Shown here: in pieces, positions 23,539 to 32,870 of the stretch
Layout: every line of letters starts with the position of its first letter
How positions within the stretch are numbered: the stretch's first letter is position 1
Source: Corynebacterium hansenii
Lineage (GTDB): Bacteria; Actinomycetota; Actinomycetes; Mycobacteriales; Mycobacteriaceae
Assembly (NCBI RefSeq): GCF_030408795.1
Contig: NZ_CP047211.1
Coordinates: forward strand, 2,356,001-2,420,000
Reading direction: 5' to 3'
DNA: 64,000 nt
The notes under the pieces: model-generated
Database searches by the model: none
Seen by the model: only the letters and a program-made list of their open reading frames with translations
What the model was told of the DNA's origin: nothing
Position numbers and translations under genes: made by a program

Positions 23539-26500
23539 CGGCCGACGACCCCCGCACGTTCGCGTTCGTGGGACGGGGCCAGCAGCGGGTTCGGCACCGC
23601 GACGTAATCGTCGCCGCCCGAAGTTCCGAGGGCCATGGTGACGAAGGCCTTCTGGTCGAGCGTCGGGCCGAGGAGAGCCTCCGCGTCGCCGTCGGGCACG
23701 TGACCGCGGTGCTCGTCCAGAAGATCGTCGACCACCCGGCGGACCACGGCCCACCACTGGGCCGCGTCACCGCCGAAGACCCTCCGCAACTCCTCGACGA
23801 TCCCGTCGAGGTTGCCGAAGAACAGGGCGTAATGCCCCTTGCGCCGGAACTCCGCCACATCGTCGGTCACGGTGACCGCACCGTCGCGGGCGGGAACCGC
23901 GAACCCGGATTCGCGGAGCCGCGGCGGGAAGATGCGCAACCCCGAGAAATCGCGGAGCATCAGCCCCCGGTACCGCACGGCTCCCCCGTCGACGGCCACG
24001 CGCACCATCGTGTTCTGCAGGTGCGCTTCCAGGGCGACGCCGTGCCGCCACATCAACGGAAGCGCGAGTCCCAGCAGATCCCGGGCGTAGGCGCGCAGCC
24101 AACCACGTGGATCCGACTCCGCCAGCGCCGCGACCGGGCTTTCCTCGCCCGCGGGAAGCCCGCGCAGCGAATTCGCGCCGACGACGATCTCATCCGCGCC
24201 CGCCAGCGCGGAGGGATCTTCCCTGATCAGGCAGGACAGGCCGCGGCGGACGGCCGGTTCGTCCCGAGGTCCGCGATAGGCGACGCCCGCGATCTCCGGA
24301 ACGATGATGGTCGGTCGTTCCTCCCGCCGGGCGACGGAGTCGGCGAGAGTGCGGACCAGATCCGCGACGGCCGGGGTACCCAGGGCCGACTCCTGCGAGA
24401 TGGACCGCCGCGTCGACGTCAGCGTCACGTCGAGGGCGGTCTTTATCATCGGCCGCCTGCCATCGATCCCGGGTGCCACCGGAACCGAGGTCCGCAGCGA
24501 AATCGTCGGACGGACCGGAAGAGTCGCCGTCGTGGCGGGCACGATCAGGCCTTCCTCGACTTCGCGGGAGAACTCGGACGCGATGATCGACGAGTACTGC
24601 CAGGGGTGAACGGGGATGATCCGCGATGCCCCGATCAAGTGAGGAGCGCGCGCACCGATTTCGGCGTCCACGGCGTCGAAGAGGTCCGGGTAGCAGCGGC
24701 GCAATTCGCCCTCGACGCCCCGGACCCCGACCTCTTCGACCAGTCCTTCCGACACGGCGACCAGCAGCAGCTCGACGACGGGCCCGTGCTCCGGGCCGAA
24801 GCGGACCGAATCCGCCGGCGAGAACCCCCTGCGCAGTTTCGCCAGGGGGTGCACGTTGTGGCCGGCGACGACGAGCGAATCGGCCAGGGGGCCGGCCAAC
24901 TGCTTCGGTGCCGTCCCCAGCGTTTCCCAGTGCCGCCCCGCGCCGCCGGCCGCCTTCTCCCGCAGACGCATTCCGCGCAGCCGCCGATCGACGGCGGCTG
25001 CGGTCAGGGCGAGGTTGTCGGACGCATTCGACGTGTCCCGGGCCAGCGCGGCCAAACGATCGGGGGCCACGCCCTCGATTCGCGCGCTGGTTTCGAGCCG
25101 GTCCGCCACGATCCGGCGCGCCTCGCCGTCGTCGGCCCGGTGCCGGGCCGGGGCGGCCCCATGCAGCGGGTTGTCGACGCGGACGTACTCTTGGTCGGTC
25201 ACCGCACCGCTCAGGCGCATGGCCAGCACCCGTTTCAGGGGCAGCTCCGGTCCGAGCATCGCCTCGAACACCGCCTCCGCGTCGCCGAGACGGCCATCGC
25301 CGGGAAGGCCGGAAAACGCTCCGGAGCACCGCGCCGCTTCTTCGGCGATGCGTTCCGCGACCACCCCGTATGGCACGGACGCCGGAACGGACGCGTCTTC
25401 GGCCACGCGGGCCAGTCCGACGATCGTGTTCATCAGGAGCGGGTAGGAGAGTTTGTCCACCGCGGCGCGGCGGTCGCCGGCGACGAGCGCCGTCCCCTCG
25501 AGGCTGCTCATCAACTCGTCGGCCGCCGTTGCTCCGGCCAATCGCGACCCCGCCACCACGCGGGCGCCGCCGTTGTCCCTGACCACCGCGCACCGGGGCA
25601 TGCCGTCGCGCAAAACGAGAACCGCATTCTGGGGATGCGGCTCCAGCGCCACGCCCCACCGGGCGAGCAGCGCGATGGACGGCGCGACGAGGACGTCGGC
25701 AAGCGCCGCGAACCATGCCTCGGCGACCTCCGCCACAGTCATGGGCACGGCCGCACGCCCGCGGATCGATTCGAAGACGTCGATCAGGATCGGACGCCCG
25801 GTCAGCGGGTTGGACGCCTGCAGCGCGGCGATCGGCAGGGGCACGTCTTCCCCAATGGCCGGGGCCGCGGGATCATCGCGGACGATGGCCCCGAAGCAAT
25901 GGGCCCGGATCCCCTCCTCCGCGCGGAACCCGACGCCGGCCATGTCGTCGGCGACGTGGAACGCGGGCGCGTCGTCGCCGGTGCGGGGGATGAAGCCGGG
26001 GTCGAGGGCGAGGGCTCGCCGCACGGAGCCGGAAACCGCCGGCCCCGCCAGCGCTCCGCGGGAGATGCCGCGGATGGCTCCCGTGAGTTGGGCTTCCAGG
26101 GCCAATTTGACGTGGACCGCACCCGAGCCGTCGTCGGCGCCCACCCGCACGGTGCGCACCGACATCAGCGGTTCGGCGGACGCCGTCGCGTCCAGCAAAA
26201 CGACGCGGCCGGCGTCGATCTCGGCCGCGAATTCCGTGGAGATGACCTGCTCCCACTGCCATGGATGCACGGGGATGACCGCGAATCCGGCGATGTTCCG
26301 GGCGTCGAGTTCCTCCCGGATGGCACCGGCCAGCGCCGGCAGCCTCGCTCCGAGGGCCTCGAGGATCGGCCTTCCGGTCTCGACGACCTTCGCCGGGTCG
26401 ACGGCGGCGAATCGAAGGGTCACCCGTTCGACCTGCTCCGGCAGCACGTCGCGGTAGCCGTCGCCGAGCCCGAGGCTCGTCTTCGCGCACGGGTGGGCCG

Positions 26501-27011
26501 GGTGCCCCTCCCCCACGAGTTGCTCGAAACGCGCCAGGAGGGCCGACGGCCCACGGTCCCCGGGAAGGCACCGCCGCCGGCATTCCCGGACCAGCGCATC
26601 GAAGCCCGATTCCTGCGAGGCTCGACCGGCGGTATTCGCCTGCTTTGCGACGGCCCACCGTTCGCGCAGACCGGCCCGTGCCCGCGCCAATCCCGTCACC
26701 CCATCGGAGAGCTCTTCGAGGAGCCGAGGCAGATTCGGGACAGGGCCGGCGAATCTTCCCGCTCGCGCGAGTTCGCCGACGATTTCCGCCGGTTCTCCGG
26801 CTGCCCGGAACTCATCGGCCTCCCGCTCCGTCAGCGGCGGGGCGAGCAACCTTTCCCGGTCGAGCGCGGTGAGCAGGCGCTCGACGATCTCGGCACGCGC
26901 GCCGGGATCCGCGCCGCCATCCCCCGTTTCCTCCCCCGCTCCATCACCGTTCGTCGAACCGACGAGTCTTCGTCGGTGTTCACGTGCATTGGACTCCAGA
27001 TCGAAAACCAT
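23535..27011 (-). CDS. ciuE: Double-domain NIS siderophore synthetase (IucA/IucC fusion, CiuE-like)
   Basis: A 1158-residue protein made of two NRPS-independent siderophore synthetase modules of about 550 residues. Each shows the family's landmarks: GHPAHPCAKTSLGLG versus HNVHPLAKLRRGFS; VIPVHPWQWEQVI versus IPVHPWQYSSII; SVRTVRVG plus a Lys segment versus SLRTSVPV plus IKTALDVTLTSTRRSIS; ALEPHPQNAVLVL versus ALEAHLQNTMVRV. Both therefore look catalytically intact, fitting two successive ATP-dependent condensations on carboxylates such as citrate. Single-polypeptide fusions of this kind are known from corynebacterial corynebactin synthesis. The ATG at 27011 is chosen because TAGCCT lies 7 nt upstream, inside a DtxR-like box. 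Confidence 0.9.
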   Translation of the reverse strand: MVFDLESNAREHRRRLVGSTNGDGAGEETGDGGADPGARAEIVERLLTALDRERLLAPPLTEREADEFRAAGEPAEIVGELARAGRFAGPVPNLPRLLEELSDGVTGLARARAGLRERWAVAKQANTAGRASQESGFDALVRECRRRCLPGDRGPSALLARFEQLVGEGHPAHPCAKTSLGLGDGYRDVLPEQVERVTLRFAAVDPAKVVETGRPILEALGARLPALAGAIREELDARNIAGFAVIPVHPWQWEQVISTEFAAEIDAGRVVLLDATASAEPLMSVRTVRVGADDGSGAVHVKLALEAQLTGAIRGISRGALAGPAVSGSVRRALALDPGFIPRTGDDAPAFHVADDMAGVGFRAEEGIRAHCFGAIVRDDPAAPAIGEDVPLPIAALQASNPLTGRPILIDVFESIRGRAAVPMTVAEVAEAWFAALADVLVAPSIALLARWGVALEPHPQNAVLVLRDGMPRCAVVRDNGGARVVAGSRLAGATAADELMSSLEGTALVAGDRRAAVDKLSYPLLMNTIVGLARVAEDASVPASVPYGVVAERIAEEAARCSGAFSGLPGDGRLGDAEAVFEAMLGPELPLKRVLAMRLSGAVTDQEYVRVDNPLHGAAPARHRADDGEARRIVADRLETSARIEGVAPDRLAALARDTSNASDNLALTAAAVDRRLRGMRLREKAAGGAGRHWETLGTAPKQLAGPLADSLVVAGHNVHPLAKLRRGFSPADSVRFGPEHGPVVELLLVAVSEGLVEEVGVRGVEGELRRCYPDLFDAVDAEIGARAPHLIGASRIIPVHPWQYSSIIASEFSREVEEGLIVPATTATLPVRPTISLRTSVPVAPGIDGRRPMIKTALDVTLTSTRRSISQESALGTPAVADLVRTLADSVARREERPTIIVPEIAGVAYRGPRDEPAVRRGLSCLIREDPSALAGADEIVVGANSLRGLPAGEESPVAALAESDPRGWLRAYARDLLGLALPLMWRHGVALEAHLQNTMVRVAVDGGAVRYRGLMLRDFSGLRIFPPRLRESGFAVPARDGAVTVTDDVAEFRRKGHYALFFGNLDGIVEELRRVFGGDAAQWWAVVRRVVDDLLDEHRGHVPDGDAEALLGPTLDQKAFVTMALGTSGGDDYVAVPNPLLAPSHERERAGVVGR

Positions 27012-27031
27012 GAAGGTGAGGCTAACCTTTA
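27012..27031 (-). promoter_or_regulatory. DtxR-like box with embedded -10, before the synthetase gene
   Basis: Read on the minus strand, AAAGGTTAGCCTCACCTTC matches the corynebacterial DtxR consensus (AGGTTAG-C-CTAACCT core) at most positions. TAGCCT inside it is 7 nt from the ATG at 27011, so repressor binding would directly block the promoter. The box overlaps the 3' end of the ATPase gene. Confidence 0.7.
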
Positions 27032-27849
27032 ACAAGAAGGTTGACATGCGGAATCGGCAATTCCCTTCCCGTTTCCGGATCGCGCACCATCAGACAATCG
27101 ACGCCGAAAACGTCGCGCACCAGGTCACGGGTGAGCACCTCCCCCGCCTCCCCTTCGGCGACGATGGCGCCACCGGACATCGCGATGACGTGGTCGGCGA
27201 ACCGGGCCGCCTGCGTCATGTCGTGGAGGACCATCGCCACGGTGCGCCCCTCGGCGTTGAGCCCCCGGACCAGCTCCAGCGTCGCCAGCTGATGGGCGGG
27301 GTCGAGGTAGGTCGTCGGCTCGTCGAGAAGCAGAATCCCCGCCTCCTGCGCGACGGTCATGGCGATCCACGCCCGCTGCCGCTGGCCGCCGGACAGCGCG
27401 GTGGCGGGCGCGTCGAGAAGCTCCGCCACCCCGACGCGCGCGGCGGCGGATTCCACGGCGCGGTGATCGACCTCCGACAGCGCCGCGAACGCGCCGGTGA
27501 AGGGGTACCGGCCGAAGGCGATGAGCTCCCGCACCGTGATGCCCTCCGGCACGACGGGCTGCTGCGGCAGGAAGGAGACCTCCCGCGCGAACGCGCGTGC
27601 CGACGATGCGCCGACGTCCGCCCCGCCCAGGCGCGCCTGGCCCGCCGACGGCCGCAGCTGGCGGCCCAGGGTCTTCAGCAGCGTCGACTTGCCGCACCCG
27701 TTCGGGCCGATCAGCGCGGTCACGCGACCGTCGGGGATGGCGACGTCGACCCCGTCGAGCACCGGTTCGCCGCCGTAGCCGACCACGAGGCCGACGCCGG
27801 ACAGGCCCTTTTCCGGGGCTTTCCGATTCCGCGGAGTTTTCACGATCAC
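27022..27849 (-). CDS. ciuD: Iron-siderophore ABC transporter ATPase (CiuD-like)
   Basis: A 275-residue FepC/FecE-type ATPase. Walker A is GPNGCGKSTLLK, the Q-loop region FLPQQPVVPEG, the signature ALSGGQRQRAWIAM, Walker B GILLLDEPTTYLD, and the H-loop VAMVLHDMTQAARFA. The TTYLD form and overall length are typical of ferric-siderophore importers. It follows the two permease genes directly and energises them. Its 3' end contains the regulatory box of the synthetase gene. Confidence 0.95.
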   Translation of the reverse strand: MIVKTPRNRKAPEKGLSGVGLVVGYGGEPVLDGVDVAIPDGRVTALIGPNGCGKSTLLKTLGRQLRPSAGQARLGGADVGASSARAFAREVSFLPQQPVVPEGITVRELIAFGRYPFTGAFAALSEVDHRAVESAAARVGVAELLDAPATALSGGQRQRAWIAMTVAQEAGILLLDEPTTYLDPAHQLATLELVRGLNAEGRTVAMVLHDMTQAARFADHVIAMSGGAIVAEGEAGEVLTRDLVRDVFGVDCLMVRDPETGRELPIPHVNLLVKG

Positions 27850-27850
27850 G

Positions 27851-28858
27851 TCACACCTTCGTCAATCTCAACAACAGGAACACGAAATACGGCGCGCCGA
27901 CGATGGCGATGAGCGCGCCGACCGGGATCTCGGTCGGCGCGAACAGCCATCGCCCGACGGCGTCGCACCCGACCACCAGCGTGGCGCCGAGCATCGCCGC
28001 CACCGGGATCTGCCGGGACAGCGGCCCGCCGACAAGCAGCCGCGCGGCATGCGGCACGATCAGGCCGGCGAACCCGAGCACCCCGGCCGCCGCCACGGCA
28101 CCCGAGCCGCACGCGACGGCCAGCACCACCGCGACCACGCGCCAGCGCACGGGGACCACGCCGATGCCCGCCATCACGGCGTCGTCCAGGCGCAGCGCAT
28201 CGAGGTGGCGCGACACGATCAGCGCCGCCACCAGGCCGAAGGCCACGACGGGGGCGACGACGGCGGCGTCGGAAAGCGTCCGCGCGTACAGCGAGCCCTT
28301 CAGCCAGGTCATCGCGGCGCCCGCCTCGGGGGCGGCGCGCACGAGCAGCAGCTGCGTCGCAGCGGCCAGCCCGACGGACACCGCCACGCCGGTCAGGGCC
28401 AGCCGCACGGGGTCGCCGATGCCGCGCCCGGCAAGCGCGAGCACCACCCCGGCGCCGATCAGCGCCCCAACGAAAGCCACGGGTGTGAGCGCCTGCGCCG
28501 GCAGCGCGCCCGCGCCCAGCAACGCCGCGACCGCGGCCAGGCCACCGCCCGCGGTGATGCCGACCGTGTCCGGCGCCGCCAGCGGATTGCGCAGCCCCAC
28601 CTGCAGCAGGCACCCCGCCACCGCCATGCCGACGCCGGCGATCGCGCCGACCAGGATTCGCGGCAGCCGGTACTTCCAGATCAAGTTGTCGCCGCCGACC
28701 AGCCTGGCCACCACATCGCCGGGCGGCACCTGGACCGCCCCGATGCCCAGCGCCAGCACGACCACGGCCGCAAGCGCCGCGACGAGCACCGCCACGATGG
28801 CGGCCGTGCGGGCGCGGGTGCGGGGCGTGCTTTGCGACGAAGCCGTCCTCGCCATCAT
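27851..28858 (-). CDS. ciuC: Iron-siderophore ABC transporter permease (FecCD family, CiuC-like)
   Basis: A 335-residue FecCD/BtuC-family permease with about nine to ten spans. Family landmarks: RLPRILVGAIAGVGMAVAGC near residue 65, NPLAAPDTVGITAGGGLAAV, and a C-terminal GFAGLIVPHAARLLVG segment, the loop that contacts the ATPase. It pairs with the preceding permease as a heterodimer. The start overlaps the stop of that gene by ATGA. It carries one copy of the dispersed 11-mer in its first codons. Confidence 0.9.
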   Translation of the reverse strand: MMARTASSQSTPRTRARTAAIVAVLVAALAAVVVLALGIGAVQVPPGDVVARLVGGDNLIWKYRLPRILVGAIAGVGMAVAGCLLQVGLRNPLAAPDTVGITAGGGLAAVAALLGAGALPAQALTPVAFVGALIGAGVVLALAGRGIGDPVRLALTGVAVSVGLAAATQLLLVRAAPEAGAAMTWLKGSLYARTLSDAAVVAPVVAFGLVAALIVSRHLDALRLDDAVMAGIGVVPVRWRVVAVVLAVACGSGAVAAAGVLGFAGLIVPHAARLLVGGPLSRQIPVAAMLGATLVVGCDAVGRWLFAPTEIPVGALIAIVGAPYFVFLLLRLTKV

Positions 28859-30045
28859 GCCGATCCCTCCCCGGAAGCGAAGCGTCCATTCAGCGGGCGC
28901 GGAAGCGTGGGGGTTTCAGGCGTGGCGCCATTCGACGCCGCGCGTTTCGATGCCGCGCGGTTCGGGGCGCCGCCGTTGCGGGTGCCGCGCAGGGAGCCGA
29001 TGCCCCACAGCAGGACGGGGACGCCGATCAGGGCCGTCACGATGCCCACCGGAGTTTCCGCCGGCGCCCACAGCCACTGCCCGACGGTGTCGGCCACGAG
29101 CAGGACGGCCGCGCCGAGCACCGCGGCGACGGGCACGGCCGAGCGATGGCGGGGGCCGCACACGCGGTGCGCGGCAACGGCCGCCATGAGCCCCAGGAAA
29201 CCGATCGGCCCCGCGGCGGCCACGCACGGCGCGATGAGCAGCACCGCCGCGGCCACGGCGAGCACCCGGGTCAGCCGGGGACGCGCCCCGACCGCGGTGG
29301 CGACCGAATCGCCGACGACGAGCGCATCGAGCCCGCGGGCACCCGCGATCACGGCGGGGGCCACGACGGCGGCGACGATCATCGCCGGGACGACGTCGGC
29401 CATGCGCACTCCGCCGAGACGCCCCGACAACCAGGACAACACGGTAGACAGCTGGGCTTCGTCGAGAACCAGGATGATCGCCGTCAACGCGCTGAACAGC
29501 GCGGAGACCGCCATGCCGAGCAGCACCATGCGCTGCACGGCCATCGCCGAGGACGTCGCGGCCCTCCCGCGCATGCCGAAGGTGATCGTCGCAGATGCCG
29601 CGACGACCGCCCCGGCGAGTGCGCCGGGCAGCAGGGCGGCGCCGCCGACGGAGCCGGTCACCGTCGTCGCCAACACCGCGCCGAAGGCGGCGCCGGAGTT
29701 GACGCCGGTGATTTCCGGGTCGGCCAGCGGGTTCTTCGTGGCCGTGCGCAACAGGACGCCCGCGATGCCCAGGCAGGCGCCGACGACGACCGTCGCCGTC
29801 AGCCGGTCGACGGCGACCGAGTGCAGTTCGGCGCCGAGCCATTCCGCACCCTCCGGAGCCGCGACGGCCGAAAGCCGCCCCCACGCGAGGGCGGCGATGA
29901 GTCCCGCTCCGCCGGCGAGCGCGGCGATGATGCCCGCCGCACGGTGGCGGGACGGGCGGTTAGCCGGCCCCGAGGAGAACTTCGCGGAGCCGGACGGGCG
30001 GGAACGGGAGGGGCGGGGCGCCGGCGTGCGTGGCCCCGGGGTCAC
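28855..30045 (-). CDS. ciuB: Iron-siderophore ABC transporter permease (FecCD family, CiuB-like)
   Basis: A 396-residue FecCD permease with a basic, proline-rich N-terminal extension of about 45 residues, then about ten spans. Landmarks: GACLGIAGVLLRTATKNPLA and DPEITGVNSGAAFGAV, and later GPIGFLGLMAAVAAHRVCGP. The GTG at 30045 overlaps the binding-protein stop (GTGA), which sets the start; the frame stays open further upstream. It is the first permease of the operon and the likely partner of the next gene. Confidence 0.9.
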   Translation of the reverse strand: MTPGPRTPAPRPSRSRPSGSAKFSSGPANRPSRHRAAGIIAALAGGAGLIAALAWGRLSAVAAPEGAEWLGAELHSVAVDRLTATVVVGACLGIAGVLLRTATKNPLADPEITGVNSGAAFGAVLATTVTGSVGGAALLPGALAGAVVAASATITFGMRGRAATSSAMAVQRMVLLGMAVSALFSALTAIILVLDEAQLSTVLSWLSGRLGGVRMADVVPAMIVAAVVAPAVIAGARGLDALVVGDSVATAVGARPRLTRVLAVAAAVLLIAPCVAAAGPIGFLGLMAAVAAHRVCGPRHRSAVPVAAVLGAAVLLVADTVGQWLWAPAETPVGIVTALIGVPVLLWGIGSLRGTRNGGAPNRAASKRAASNGATPETPTLPRPLNGRFASGEGSA

Positions 30046-30941
30046 TTCGCTTCGGCGATGATCTGGTCGAGCATCGCTTCCGCCGCGAGCGGGCCGCGCG
30101 ACCGCGACCACGTGTCCTGCTCAACGTCGATGACCTTGTCCACGACCCCGCCGTAGGGGCTGGCGCGGAAGCCCTCGGTGTCGTTGTAGAGGTACGCGAC
30201 GTCGAGCTTCATGCCCGGCAGCTTGTCCCCGGTCAGCTCGGCGACGTCGGTCTTCGACTCGATGGCGGACTTCTCGCCGTCGTAGCCGTACTCGTACCCG
30301 ACGGCGGTGAGCAGCGAACCGGAGAAGGACTTCGCGATCCACGTGTAGAGCGTGTCCTTCGACCAGCCGATGACGGCGGCGCGGGTGCCCGGCTTCACTG
30401 CCTTCTTCGCTTCGGCGATCTTGCCGTCGATGCGGGAGCGCACCTCGCCGGCTTCCTTCTCCTTGCCGAGCTTCGCGGCGATGGCGTCCATCGCGTTGAG
30501 CACGTCGACATAGGAGGTGTCCGCGTAGGTTTCCGTCGGCGCGATGCCCTTGAGCTGATCGAGGATCGCGGCATGCCGGGTGGGGCTGGCGAGGATCAGA
30601 TCCGGCTCGAGGGACTGGATGACCTCGAGGTTCGGCTGCTTGGCCTGCCCCACCGACGTCGCGCCGTCGAGCTTCCCCTTCAGCGTCTGCGGTTCGGCGG
30701 ACTTGCCGATCTCGACGGTGCCCACCGGTGTGACGCCGAGGGCGACGAGGATCTCCTCGTAGCGCCAATCGAGGGCGACGACGCGGAGTTGGTCGGAGCC
30801 GGCCCCGGCGCCGTCTCCGGTCTTTTCTCCCCCGGAGTCCGACGAGCAGGCGACGAGCGACAGGACGAGCCCGAGCGCGAGGGCGAGTGCCGCGGCGACC
30901 CGCCCGGCGGACCACCGAACATTGATCAAGGAAGTGTGCAT
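30042..30941 (-). CDS. ciuA: Iron-siderophore substrate-binding lipoprotein (CiuA-like)
   Basis: A 299-residue lipoprotein. A signal peptide (VAAALALALGLVLSLVACSS) ends in an LVAC lipobox. The mature part has the FepB/FhuD-type bilobal fold pattern: RVVALDWRYEEILVALGVTP, PNLEVIQSLEPDLILASPTR, a long linking helix, and AVIGWSKDTLYTW. It captures ferric siderophore outside the membrane and delivers it to the two permeases encoded next. It is the first gene of the operon, with TATGCT (30954-30959) as probable -10 and a DtxR-like box upstream. Confidence 0.92.
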   Translation of the reverse strand: MHTSLINVRWSAGRVAAALALALGLVLSLVACSSDSGGEKTGDGAGAGSDQLRVVALDWRYEEILVALGVTPVGTVEIGKSAEPQTLKGKLDGATSVGQAKQPNLEVIQSLEPDLILASPTRHAAILDQLKGIAPTETYADTSYVDVLNAMDAIAAKLGKEKEAGEVRSRIDGKIAEAKKAVKPGTRAAVIGWSKDTLYTWIAKSFSGSLLTAVGYEYGYDGEKSAIESKTDVAELTGDKLPGMKLDVAYLYNDTEGFRASPYGGVVDKVIDVEQDTWSRSRGPLAAEAMLDQIIAEAK

Positions 30942-30981
30942 GCCCTCAATGAAAGCATACGTTCCACCTAAACAACATCAC

Positions 30982-31000
30982 TACGGTCAGGTTCACCTAA
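30982..31000 (-). promoter_or_regulatory. DtxR-like box upstream of the siderophore operon
   Basis: On the minus strand, TTAGGTGAACCTGACCGTA matches the DtxR core at about 11 of 15 central positions. It lies about 23 nt before the TATGCT -10, over the expected -35 region. A second weaker AGGT-containing half-site lies at about 30963-30970. Iron-dependent repression of the whole operon is inferred. Confidence 0.6.
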
Positions 31001-31119
31001 TTGCCCCGGGCGCCGCCCGTCGACGATTGCCGCGGGCGCCGACCCTCGGGCCGCCGATTTACGGGTCGACGGCTTTCGGGTCGGCGAATTGCGGTGCCGG
31101 CGACTGACGAGCCGCTGAC

Positions 31120-32571
31120 TTACAGGTCGACGAGGTGCTTGCGCTTCGGGTAGATGCGCGGGCGGGTGCCCAGCACCTCCTCGGCGACGCGGATGACCTG
31201 GTTCGAGTAGCCGAACTCGTTGTCGTACCAGACGTAGAGCACCAGGTGCTTGCCCTGCGTGATGGTGGCCAGGCCATCGACGATGCCGGCGTGGGTGGAA
31301 CCGACGAAGTCGGTGGACACGACCTCCGGCGAGTGGATGTAGTCGATCTGTTGGCGCAGCACGGAGCGCAGCGAAACCTCGCGGAGGTACTCGTTGACCT
31401 CGTCGCGGTCGACCTCGGTCTCCAGCGTCAGGTTGAGCACCGCCATGGACACGTCCGGGGTGGGCACGCGGATGGCGTTGCCCGTGAGCTTGCCCTCGAA
31501 CTCCGGCAGGGCCTTGGACACGGCCTTCGCGGCGCCGGTCTCGGTGAGCACCATGTTCAGCGTGGCGGCGCGGCCGCGACGGGTGCCCTTGTGGAAGTTG
31601 TCGATGAGGTTCTGGTCGTTGGTGAACGAGTGCACCGTCTCGACGTGGCCGTGCTCGACGCCCCACTTGTCGTTGACGACCTTCAGCACCGGCGTGATGC
31701 CGTTGGTGGTGCAGGACGCGGCGGAGAGGATCTTCTCCTCCGGGTCGATGCCCTTGTGGTTGATGCCGTAGACGATGTTCGGGATGTCGCCCTTGCCCGG
31801 GGCGGTCAGCAGGACCTTGGACACTCCCTTGGACTTCAGGTGCTGGCCCAGGCCCTCGCGGTCGCGCCAGCGGCCGGTGTTGTCGATGACCAGGGCGTCG
31901 TCGATGCCGTAGGCGGTGTAGTCGACGGTGGCCGGGTCGGACGAGTAGATGACCTGGATCGGGGTGCCGTTGGCCCAGATGATGTCGTTGTCCCGGTCGA
32001 CGGTGATGGTGCCGTCGAACGCGCCGTGCACGGAGTCGCGGCGCAGCAGCGAGGCGCGCTTGACCAGATCCTCGTCGCCGTTCTTGCGCACGACGATGGC
32101 GCGCAGGCGGGCGCCGTTGAACAGCGCCTGTCGCGACAGCAGGATGCGGGCCAGCAGACGGCCGATGCGGCCGAAGCCGTAGAGCACGACGTCGGACTGC
32201 GGGGTTTCGTGGGCGGTGCCGATGACGTCGGCGAGCTCGCGCGCGAGGAACTCGGCGAGGTCGCCGCCCTCCTCCTCGAACTTGGTGGCCAGGGCGCCGA
32301 GGTCGATGGAGGCGGTGCCCAGGTCCATCTGCACCAGCTGCTCGATGATCGGCAGGGTCTGTGACAGCGGCAGCTCCTGCGAGGTGATGCGCCGGGCGTA
32401 GCGGTGCGACTTGATGATCGACGTCTCGGTCGGGTTCTCCAGCAGGCGGCCGAAGATCGAGGTGACGACGTTCTTCTCGCGCCGCAGCTGGCCGAGCAGC
32501 GGAATCATCTTCTCCGCGAGGACGACTCGCTCGTTCCAGTCGCTGTGGTTGATCGGTGCCGGCGTCGCCAT
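31120..32571 (-). CDS. gapB: Glyceraldehyde-3-phosphate dehydrogenase, GapB type
   Basis: A 483-residue enzyme. The first 125 residues are an extension absent from ordinary GAPDH, and that form is known from corynebacterial GapB (about 480 residues). Then follow the nucleotide-binding start VVLYGFGRIGRLLARIL, the catalytic SAASCTTNGITPVLK with the active-site Cys, THAGIVDGLA and the C-terminal WYDNEFGYSNQVIR. In C. glutamicum GapB works mainly in the gluconeogenic direction. The ATG at 32571 follows CCAGGAGGATCC, a strong ribosome-binding site. A degenerate copy of its stop-codon region lies just downstream. Confidence 0.93.
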   Translation of the reverse strand: MATPAPINHSDWNERVVLAEKMIPLLGQLRREKNVVTSIFGRLLENPTETSIIKSHRYARRITSQELPLSQTLPIIEQLVQMDLGTASIDLGALATKFEEEGGDLAEFLARELADVIGTAHETPQSDVVLYGFGRIGRLLARILLSRQALFNGARLRAIVVRKNGDEDLVKRASLLRRDSVHGAFDGTITVDRDNDIIWANGTPIQVIYSSDPATVDYTAYGIDDALVIDNTGRWRDREGLGQHLKSKGVSKVLLTAPGKGDIPNIVYGINHKGIDPEEKILSAASCTTNGITPVLKVVNDKWGVEHGHVETVHSFTNDQNLIDNFHKGTRRGRAATLNMVLTETGAAKAVSKALPEFEGKLTGNAIRVPTPDVSMAVLNLTLETEVDRDEVNEYLREVSLRSVLRQQIDYIHSPEVVSTDFVGSTHAGIVDGLATITQGKHLVLYVWYDNEFGYSNQVIRVAEEVLGTRPRIYPKRKHLVDL

Positions 32572-32870
32572 GGATCCTCCTGGGTTCAAGGGGCGTTGAT
32601 GGGGGCAGTCAATGGGGCCCGCGGTCGGCCCCCGGGGAGCTCGTTTCACGGGCTGCGAGGTACTTTTCGGTTCGAAGAGTCCTCCTTTAAAACTACGTCG
32701 TCGCGTTCCGGCACGCCCCATCGGGTGTGCCGCGGCGCCCGAAACGGGCATCGGGCCGGTGGGCGATGACGCCGATCCGGAAATGCATGTACCCTTCCCC
32801 GGCGCCCCCAAATCGGGCGCGAACCGCATCGGCGCGTCACATCGGCGTCCGATGCCAAGGAAGGACGCCA
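32572..32870. promoter_or_regulatory. Divergent promoter region gapB / ABC exporter
   Basis: About 300 nt between divergent starts. Toward gapB a TAGTTT box lies about 120 nt before the start, followed by a purine-rich TAAAGGAGGA with no start codon behind it. On the exporter side only the ribosome-binding site AAGGAAGGA is clear. I see no gene. Confidence 0.4.

Noticed and set aside
23568..27032. 1154-codon + strand open frame opposite the siderophore synthetase
   Set aside because: Pure antisense shadow; the minus strand carries all NIS-synthetase motifs.
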